From: Ichthyophonus hoferi
Taxonomy: Eukaryota; Opisthokonta; Ichthyosporea; Ichthyophonida; Ichthyophonidae
Direction: 5' to 3'
Assembly: GCA_002751075.1 (NCBI GenBank)
Contig: NAOQ01000609.1
Span: 1 to 37,375 of the forward strand
DNA length: 37,375 nt
Positions 30,085 through 37,375 of this stretch are shown here, in pieces. Position 1 is the stretch's first letter. Every line of letters starts with the position of its first letter. Below the pieces are notes generated by a model. The model was not told the origin of the DNA and did no database searches. It worked only from the letters and a program-made list of their open reading frames with translations. A program made the position numbers and the translations under genes.

Positions 30085-30985
30085 TTTCATTTGAATATAA
30101 ACATGTTGAAGACTGTGTATAGTCAAACACCAAACGGAACATGGATCCTAGTGAGCTGTTGGTGTTCTATAGAATGTCGAACCTAAATCATTGGTAGTTC
30201 AGAGAATAGCATGCATTATAGGACTGTATTGATATCTAAAAAGAAATGTACATCATGCGACCAAAAGGATTTGCAATGGCTGTACGTTGATAATGTGCGT
30301 TAAATGTACATTTCAATCTACCTGATTCTGGAGAATCTCCCAAGACAAAGAGTATTTTACAAGGGTTGATGTACATATGAAAAAGAAAAAGAAGAGACGA
30401 ATGTCTAATGCAGAGTATATTTTAATTTACTATCCATTTCTCTGAAGAGTACCGCGGGTCCTCTACCAACCTATATTCTGCTTAACTTTCTTTTAATTGT
30501 CTGAAGGGACAGGCAGTTTTAGATCTTCTTTACGTCAAACAAAAGAAACAAAACATAATTTGCAAAAATCTATGCGATTCTTACTTAATTGAACGAAATA
30601 TGATCGAAAAGATAAGGCCATAATATCTTTTGGTTTTATGTTACTATTAATATGCAATTATTCTTACGTGTTGGTTGCTTAATTTTGGTTTATTATTGTT
30701 ATTCGTATGATACCAATACTGTACCACACTAGTAGCAACGGCGAATAGTTAAAGTTTGAGCCAGATGGAATCTACTGATTATACTAATGTTTAGATTATA
30801 GAGCAGGCTTGATTGGGCATTTAGGTTTGCTTTGCCTTTCAATCATGTAAGGCATTAATAATAATATTAAATCACCAACCCGACATTTTCTCTGATTAGC
30901 ATGCTGATGTCACGCAAACTAATATTTTTCAGACTACGTATGCAACAGTAATTGCTAATGGCAATAAAGATCTTAAACATGGCAA
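30085..30985. other. Intergenic stretch, no gene seen
   Basis: This lies between the convergent CBM21 gene and the minus-strand exons at 30986-31778. No ORF, RNA gene or repeat is supported. Confidence 0.45.
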
Positions 30986-31778
30986 TCAATTATTAGATTT
31001 TTTCCTTAGAATAAATCTATTTCTGATCGAGATATTCCGACCGGAAACATAATCGGCTCTAGTTGTGTCGACTTGGGGTAGAGTACCAACCAAACCATTT
31101 TCAACTGCAACATCCTTTCTTTTATTAAATGCTGTTTCGTTCAAAACGTAGATACAGCTAGTTTGAGTTGATAATTGTAAAACCCTTTGATATACTAAGT
31201 ACAAATAATTGCCATTATAAATTGCATATTCATGAATTATTGGAATAGATTGTTCCGTGATGCCTAAATTACTACCCTGCAGAATGAAGCGAGTTACACA
31301 GCGTAGTGAGCATTTTCATTGTAATGCCAAAATGATATGACTGTTTCCATATATATAATAAAGCAGAGTATCTTATATTAATTGTGCCAAAATAAGATAA
31401 CATTGACGTGTTCCTCAAAGGGATAACAATGAATTCATGTTAAGTCCATAAAGATTCTTTCATCCCAGGTGCCCTCCTTGTGGTTATCTTTAGACCTAGC
31501 TCATTAAACATCTAACTTGTCAACCCTAACAATTTTTTATGTCGCATCAGATGGCCCGGATGTGTCCCATCCTACCATAGTATATAGCTTTCTTGGTCCT
31601 CAACAATGTTTTATCTTTGTTCAAATTTTGTCTAAAATGGAGATCTATATACAGGTATTTCAACTGTGTCAAAAACCAATATTCTTTACCTGTTCTAGTG
31701 CTTTCCCAATAAATCTGGTTATTCGTAACTCCTCATAATAGACCTCGACGCAATGACGTCTATCGTCGGAGCAGCCTG
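30986..31778 (-). CDS. Putative two-exon gene end, unrecognised, 5' partial
   Basis: Two minus-strand open segments fit together as exons. The first, 31778-31690, encodes 29 whole codons including RRHCVEVYYEELR and ends in CAG before a GTAAAG donor. The second, 31276-30986, follows a good acceptor (pyrimidines then GCAG), continues in phase 0 and ends with a stop after 96 codons, with stretches such as NYLYLVYQRVLQ and VENGLVGTLPQVD. The acceptor before 31778 would need an earlier exon ending in phase 1, which I did not find. VYYEEL faintly recalls sulfotransferases, but the rest does not fit. It may be a real 3' end or a relic. Confidence 0.35.
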
Positions 31779-32383
31779 CTGATTAAATTTACTCAATATA
31801 GTAATGGGAACGATTTAGTATTTAATGACATTTTTGTAGAAAGCACAATCAATTAGTAGCGATATATTTATTATGATCATATTATATCAGAGTTAGAGGG
31901 TTGCTACATTAACGACCCCAACGCACACTAATTTTTTAAGCCTAATCAGATGGCATAGTATTTATTTACAAAATATATATTTACATATAAGTTTCAAATT
32001 CATGGAGTTTTTCTTTCTTTTACAACGAAGGTTTAACATTATTTAAGTCATTAGATACGCACATTTTCCTCCTAATAATATAGTACAAAATAAAAAATAA
32101 AGCTAAAACTAATTGGTTATTATAAAATTAAATATGGGGAACGGATATGACCAGACTTCTGTTCTGCTCTAAGCTGCTCTACAATACTTTGAAAACACGG
32201 TTTTGATGAAGTGCAAAGGTCATGATTTCTAAATCACCCTAATGGCATAAAAATAAAGTAACAACTTAATAAACCATATTACATATTGTTGGTAGATAGT
32301 ATAGGCTATCCAGCGTCCTCACTCCTTGGCCTCTTTGATAAATAATGCACTAATGTTAGCAGAGATATTCATATTTCCCAAAC
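31779..32383. other. Intergenic stretch, no gene seen
   Basis: A+T-rich, no supported exon. If the unit at 30986-31778 is real, its missing upstream exon could lie here or beyond the ORF at 32384-32806. Confidence 0.4.
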
Positions 32384-32806
32384 TCATGTGCAAATTACAG
32401 TATGATTGTCGAGTTGTTGGTTGCCAAAGCATGTACCACTAGGAAACAGCTCTTTTCTCAGAGCATATATTTCTTTCCATACTATTGTTAGTTTGTCTGG
32501 CGTGTTCCATTCCGCAAAGCTATCTTCACATCGACGGTCATAAATAGCGTCAAACACACCCTCCTCATCCGTCCTAAGTGATTTTTTAAAATTCAACGAC
32601 AACTTTGGGTTTAGTTTGGCTTCACGCTTGGCTCGAAGTGTTGCGAGTTCATCATAAGCAGCATATGTGGGCACAACACTAATTTTATCGTTAAAGGACA
32701 CCTTTCGTACACGGACTCTTTCTTCTAATTGAAGATTCATATAGGTGGCGGTATTACGTTCAGTTGGTGTTACTGGTTGCAACAATATAAATCGCAGTTG
32801 AGACAT
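32384..32806 (-). CDS. Hypothetical 140-residue protein with an RVxF-like PP1 docking motif
   Basis: An intact ATG-to-stop frame, ATG with A at -3, less A+T-rich than its flanks. The middle reads RVRVRKVSFNDKISVV. RKVSF (residues 34-38) fits the RVxF consensus for binding protein phosphatase 1, and five residues later comes a VV pair in the place of the secondary hydrophobic motif seen in PP1 partners such as PPP1R15. Residues ~50-80 are basic and helical-looking (AYDELATLRAKREAKL). The C-terminal part has Trp100 and Trp110 and no known domain. No signal peptide or membrane span. RVxF motifs are short and arise by chance, so the PP1 link is a guess; that the frame is a real gene is more likely than not. 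Confidence 0.5.
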   Translation of the reverse strand: MSQLRFILLQPVTPTERNTATYMNLQLEERVRVRKVSFNDKISVVPTYAAYDELATLRAKREAKLNPKLSLNFKKSLRTDEEGVFDAIYDRRCEDSFAEWNTPDKLTIVWKEIYALRKELFPSGTCFGNQQLDNHTVICT

Positions 32807-34430
32807 GGTTGTGGGTTGTGGTGTAGTTAATCTTTTTTTTGGACTGACCAGTAAATCATAGCCCGTTAGAGCAACCTATATATTGAAATAACTCAAAGCA
32901 GCCAACTGCGCCAGCCTTTATGATATGTTTGTCATTAAGTGACAGACTTAAATTATACTATTTGACTTATTCTGATATTTGATTACGATAAGATAAGCGT
33001 GGAACCCCAACAGCAACGTAAAATAGTTGCGCTAACAATTTTTCCTATACAACTATTATTCCACTTAGTAGCAAGTTTGCTGCAGCGATGTTTTGATAAA
33101 CTTTATATACTCGAGCTAACTTTTTTTTTTTTGTCTTTTCTCCAATCATATAGTTGTATTTAACATCACAAACTAATAACAGTTGGAACTTCAAAGAAAT
33201 TTTAGCGACGAATAATAAAAATATAGTTACGCGCGAATCAAGAGTGAAACAGCAACATTTTCCACATCACCTATTGGATACTCGGCATGCACAAATCATA
33301 TATGGAAATTAATTACGTATGAGGTTAATAAAATACTGGTGATATGGTTTGTTTTGCACCAATAAATAACCAATAGAGTAGACTCTTGGGATTAAAGTTA
33401 GCCAATATCTTTTGTAAAGACAATGTTGGATGTGACTAATGCATGTATTTATCCAATGATATATAAGTTACAAGTCACACATACTGTATCCAATAACAAG
33501 AACATTTAGGAATTTTACAACCAGTTAACATTCGTAAAGCTCACGCTCTACTGGTGGTTTTTGAAAAGGTGCTGGGAAGCCAATCAATTATGTGAAATAG
33601 AATTTAGTTCAATCAATGTCTTCTGACAGCAGTTGACCAGTAGAAATTAACACCGATGCCTACTGTATTACTAAATCGTGAGTCCATTCTAATGAAAGGG
33701 CTCGCATAGCTACTATCATTTTATTAGTGTAGTATGAAGCTGATCAATCGTATATGGAAGTATTCGTAGTTAGCATGATGGCGGTCAATCCTACGTGAAC
33801 CATAGGTTCATTCTATAATATCATGCCTAGTAGTATTTTGCTATATAAGGAGATAAAAAGAACACTGGGAGGCATCTGGTAATAAGCTAGACACAAAATG
33901 CACTTTGTTTTTGCACTTGTAATTCAGAAATACTCTGTTAGAAATCCAGAATGCACCCTATGAGAGGAATTTGAAAAAAACTTAAAATGTAATACATGCT
34001 CACTTGGTTGTATTGCCAGCGATATTGCGCGAAATCACCATTGGTATTAGAGTGAATTAGGTGAAGATATGGTCTGCGTGATTATATCATTTTTATAATA
34101 CCAGTGGCTTTAAAACTCGATTTAACTAAAAAACAAAAAATACATCATTAAACAGCAATCAGATATTTCTAAATATGCTCTTATAAGAATATTTTCAACA
34201 CGGAATATTATATAGTGGAGTGACAAAGGTTGATTTTTATATTGAGAAATTAAGTATAAAGCATTTAATATTATTATCACTAGACATCTTGTATCTCTTA
34301 TTACATAACAATCTTAGCAGTTCTAAACATTGATACCAATTCGTTTAACGTCACTTGAATAGTAAGTAGTATCAAGCTCAAATCATCCTATATAGGCTAT
34401 AGCATTTTATCTGTTGAAACTTTGGCGGTC
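32807..34430. other. Intergenic stretch, no gene seen
   Basis: No coding, RNA or repeat feature is supported. It includes the 5' flank of the minus-strand ORF at 32384-32806, with a T run at ~33120-33132. Confidence 0.4.
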
Positions 34431-34633
34431 CCTTGGTACGTTGAACAACACCTTTATGAATAAAATCACACTGGATACTACTGTCTCTCACTTCATTTAA
34501 CCTCCCATTAACAAATGCGCTATAACACTGGTGGCCTCTGCATATCTATATCCAGGGCGCAGTGGAACATACTTATACCCCGCTAATTTCTCACTATGAC
34601 AGGGTGAATAATGATCCCTGATGATCATTCTTA
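34430..34633 (-). pseudogene. Overlapping coding-like short frames, unrecognised
   Basis: Two minus-strand frames look like protein. One is a 44-codon ATG frame (about 34633-34499) with LAGYKYVPLRPGYRYAEA. The other, overlapping and running further left, has FVNGRLNEVRDSS and FIHKGVVQRTKGPPKFQ. They lie in different frames, so this may be a broken gene or a small exon plus chance. No family is recognised. Confidence 0.25.
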
Positions 34634-35040
34634 AGTAATCTTTATCCAACCTTTACAATAGGCAAACGCTTTTTGTCGTTTACTTTAGCCTGAACTATCG
34701 ACTAACTAATCTGCTCGATGATGGGAAGTAATTGACCCAATTAGAATCAATATCCATAGCCCATGAATCAATCCGTGAGCCATTATATCGCATTATTTAA
34801 TAAAATCTAGATGACCGACTTTATGATTTTAAGTGACTTGTCTATTTGTGATGCATTAGCTTCATTTTTTCTTAAAAAAAGTTGCTATTGCTCAGATACT
34901 ATTTCAAAGCGACCTAATTGATTGGGTCGATCTACCGTCATTTTATGATTAATGATACCATATTACTTGATTGGCATATTTGGCTGAGTATAGGAGTAAT
35001 ATGATAAAATATAATATGAAGTACGGAGTAATATAGAAAA
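34634..35040. other. Intergenic stretch, no gene seen
   Basis: A+T-rich spacer leading into the repeat complex at 35040-37260; nothing supported within it. Confidence 0.4.
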
Positions 35041-35100
35041 CTATTACAGTTCTAGCGACTTGCCCACAGATTTTGGGGTTGTTAATTCAGTGTTCTATAA
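35041..35100 (-). repeat. Short fragment of the protein-like repeat unit
   Basis: TAGCGACTTGCCCACAGATT and the next ~30 bases match 36918-36970 (TAGTGACTTGTTCACAAGAT and on), which is itself the reverse complement of the unit's downstream module. It is followed at once by a (TA)n tract. Confidence 0.5.
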
Positions 35101-35103
35101 TAG

Positions 35104-35106
<3 letters not shown>

Positions 35107-35136
<30 letters not shown>
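35107..35136. repeat. (TA)n microsatellite
   Basis: About fourteen uninterrupted TA units. Confidence 0.9.
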
Positions 35137-35138
<2 letters not shown>

Positions 35139-35164
35139 GATATTATTTGACAAGTATTATTAGA

Positions 35165-36022
35165 TGAATGCAAAGTTTTGTGTCACAAACGTATTCGTAT
35201 TTACCTATAACGGTAGTGTACATGTATAAGCAGGCATGCGGGGTTGCCGCATATATCCGGGTGTACTGGGTCCGCATATGTGTGAGCGAGCGGCCAGGGC
35301 TTTATTATTATTTTTAGCTTTCTTTAAATACTACTTCGTTTCACAGTGGGTGTTATTTTTTTTTGTTTAACATCCGTAACGCTGTTCAATAATCTATACG
35401 GAACCAATCATAAATATTCTTATTGGCTAATATAATTCATAAAAGATAACAGAAACCCACTAGGAGTGCTTGATCTTATCTCGGTAAGATTATACACTGC
35501 TTCTTTATTTGAACGGCTCATTAGCCGTTCACCTAATGTAAGTGCTTGCACATTGTGCACGGACAAAATCAGTTTGAACTATGAGTTAACGATCTTGTAC
35601 CAAGTAAGGTATGATATTATACGTTAAAGCATTATAAAATAAAACATATGGTGTTTGGAAAATGATACGACACGATATGATATAGTTTAATGTTACAAGA
35701 TCGTGAACACTTTTACATCAAATTCGTTAATTTGTCATCAAAATGAGGACACAGTAGTATTTAAGTATCGCGGTAGGACAATGCTAGTGGTTCTCTGTGA
35801 CCTATCGTGAGCTGTATTAGTCAATAATAATCTTCAGAAATGGTTCAGGGGTTAACTGCAATTGACATCCACGATGAAGACCGGAAAAGTATAAATAAAA
35901 CTGGAAATAACTAATAAAGGCTCCCACCGCTCACCTATATGTGGCCCCAGCACACCTGACAAACATTCGAGGTAACAACAACAAAAATATAAAAGCACCT
36001 GTAGCACACAAAACTTTGCATT
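35165..36022. repeat. Large inverted repeat (MITE/foldback-like)
   Basis: The left arm, ~35165-35445, is the diverged reverse complement of the right arm, ~35808-36022. A 17-base exact inverted match pairs 35167-35183 with 36006-36022. GAGCG..CCAGGGCTTTATTA near 35286 pairs with the complement near 35910-35932, and ATTCTTATTGGCTAATA near 35424 pairs with 35811-35833. The ~360-base centre contains an 8-base stem hairpin at 35511-35530. The arms recur as single copies at 24605-24770 and, more diverged, at 21370-21560. This suggests a non-autonomous DNA element or a foldback made by two opposed copies of one repeat. Confidence 0.65.
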
Positions 36023-36104
36023 TAAGTATTATGTATGCAATAAACATATAGTCATTATAATGTCTAGTCCACCGCTGACACTCACATACGATAGCTCGTT
36101 TGGA

Positions 36105-36455
36105 AATTAGAGAACTGCCTAGTAACATTAAATAATGACAGTAGTTACCATTTAAATTGTAATATAGTTCCCCTTACTGATCAGTTTCATTGTGTAATTT
36201 CTACATTAGCACCTAGGCAAATCAAAGCATCAATTCCCTCTAAATTAGAACAGAGATATAATTACTACAGCCAACTACCTAGAGAGTTGGTATATGGGCC
36301 TTCAATAGAACCTCTAGCACAATAACTGAGTTTTAAAAACAGGTCTGATTAAGCAACTATCATTTACACTGGTCAAACAACAATAACCACTACCAGTTAT
36401 ACAATTGCAGATTCGAACAGCTGTGTACAAGTCGTTAGAATTACCTCGGATCCTT
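36105..36455 (+). repeat. Protein-like repeat unit 1
   Basis: The first of two direct units. Its core (~36210-36330) matches 36590-36710 in unit 2 closely, including a shared LPRELVYGPSIEPL-type reading, and the following ~36353-36440 matches 36731-36820. Its upstream part matches the complement of 24345-24450. Sequence and apparent reading frame are both conserved between units, as expected for DNA that once coded for protein. I do not recognise the product, and cannot tell a host gene family from a mobile element. Confidence 0.6.
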
Positions 36456-36850
36456 ATATTTATATAATACCACTCGTTCAGAAGCCAGAGAACCTCTACC
36501 TGACACTAAATAGCGATAATAGTGTTTATCTATATAGTGACATGTCTCCACTTAATAATCGATCACATTTTGCAATCTCTACATTTTCATCAAAGCGCAT
36601 TAAAGCATCTATACCACCTACATTAGAACAGTGTTATAATTATCACCATCAGTTACCTAGAGAATTAGTATATGGACCTTCAATAGAACCTCTAGTACAA
36701 CAACTGAGCCTTAAAGATATGTCTAAGTAAGCAGCTATCACTTGCACTGGTCAAAAAACAATAACCACTACCATTTACACAATTGGAGATCCCAACAGCT
36801 ATATTCAAGTTGATAGAACTGACACAGATTATAATAAAACGTATATATGG
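36456..36850 (+). repeat. Protein-like repeat unit 2, with a 62-codon open frame
   Basis: The second direct unit. An open frame with ATG at 36542 ends at 36730 (MSPLNNRSHFAIST at its start, LPRELVYGPSIEPL near its end); the same frame is open upstream to about 36353. The inverted unit at 36905-37260 matches it at near-identity over ~36596-36680, so one of the two is probably a recent duplicate. No domain is recognised. Whether any copy is expressed cannot be judged. Confidence 0.55.
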
Positions 36851-36904
36851 AACATTAATATATAAAAATACCATAGTTATGCTTAAGGATATCATATCTA
36901 TAGC

Positions 36905-37260
36905 AATCTGTGGTAATACTAGTGACTTGTTCACAAGATTTGGGGTCTCCGATTGTGTTTTCGATAGTAGCTATTGTTAGTTTGCCAGTATATGTAATAC
37001 CCTGATTAGAATTGTCTTGAAGACTCATTGTACTAGAGTATTTACTAAAGGCCCATATACTAATTCTCTAGGTAACTGATGCTGATAATTATAACCCGGT
37101 TCTAATGTAGGTGGTATAGATGCTTTAATGCGCTATTTTGTACATGTCAAATTGCACGGTGTGAACAATCATTAAGCGGAGCTAAGCTATTATGTAAATA
37201 AAACTATTATCACTGTCTAACGTTAGTAAGCAATTGTCAGGCTTCTGAGTAGTAATGCGT
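36905..37260 (-). repeat. Inverted copy of the protein-like repeat unit
   Basis: Read on the minus strand, 37260 to 36905 follows the same order as unit 2: the QKPDNCLLTLDSDNS-like start, the LPRELVYGP core at ~37130-37045, then a TIGDP-containing module at ~36975-36910. The core differs from unit 2 at only a few bases, while other parts have diverged more. Units 1 and 2 (plus) and this copy (minus) form a direct-direct-inverted cluster. Confidence 0.6.
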
Positions 37261-37375
37261 TTTAAATTCTGATTATCGTTCAGAGAGTCAATGTTAAATT
37301 AGATATTACAATGACTATGTATATTCCATATATATGTATATATATAAGTGCAAGGTGTTTTGTATATCTTTTACG

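Noticed and set aside
31517-31738. Plus-strand 73-codon frame as a gene
   Set aside because: It overlaps the better supported minus-strand exon at 31690-31778 and has no family feature.
31690-31778. Tyrosylprotein sulfotransferase-like VYYEEL segment
   Set aside because: Only six or seven residues agree, and the Pro-Glu and 3'-PAPS motifs expected after it are absent.

Overview
This looks like an A+T-rich nuclear window from an opisthokont, most likely an early-branching animal such as a sponge. The ELP3 protein that can be spliced together is very close to animal ELP3. Introns are GT-AG and about 130-1070 bases long. A PKN-type Rho-effector kinase and a PPP1R3-like glycogen-targeting protein are both present. 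The phylum is an inference from remembered protein similarity; no search was possible.

Layout from left to right. Positions 24-3406 (minus) hold the 5' half of a PKN-like kinase gene in seven phase-consistent exons (two HR1 repeats, then a C2 domain); the kinase half lies beyond the left edge. Positions 4685-4978 (minus) hold a small unrecognised basic ORF. Positions 5355-6842 (minus) hold an intronless secreted pectinacetylesterase/Notum-family hydrolase with bacterial- or protist-like motifs, a candidate for horizontal transfer. About 8.1-9.05 kb is a decayed pogo/Tigger-type DNA transposon. Positions 10854-17640 (plus) are a complete 15-exon ELP3, with several introns filled by different simple repeats.

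Positions 17.6-29.1 kb are a gene desert with a few coding-like remnants and a dispersed repeat. Positions 29169-29906 (plus) are an intronless CBM21 protein of the PP1 glycogen-targeting type. Around 31.0-31.8 kb (minus) two exons splice in phase but are not recognised. Positions 32384-32806 (minus) encode a 140-residue protein with a PP1-docking-like RVxF motif. From 35.0 kb to the right edge there is a large inverted repeat and tandem plus inverted copies of a repeat that carries a protein-like reading frame; related copies lie near 21.4 and 24.4 kb.

The genes are unrelated housekeeping and signalling genes, each with its own promoter, and do not form one pathway. The two possible PP1 partners near 29-33 kb are the only hint of shared function, and that link is weak. 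The least explained structure is the repeat complex at 35.0-37.3 kb. No CRISPR array, rRNA or convincing tRNA was seen.
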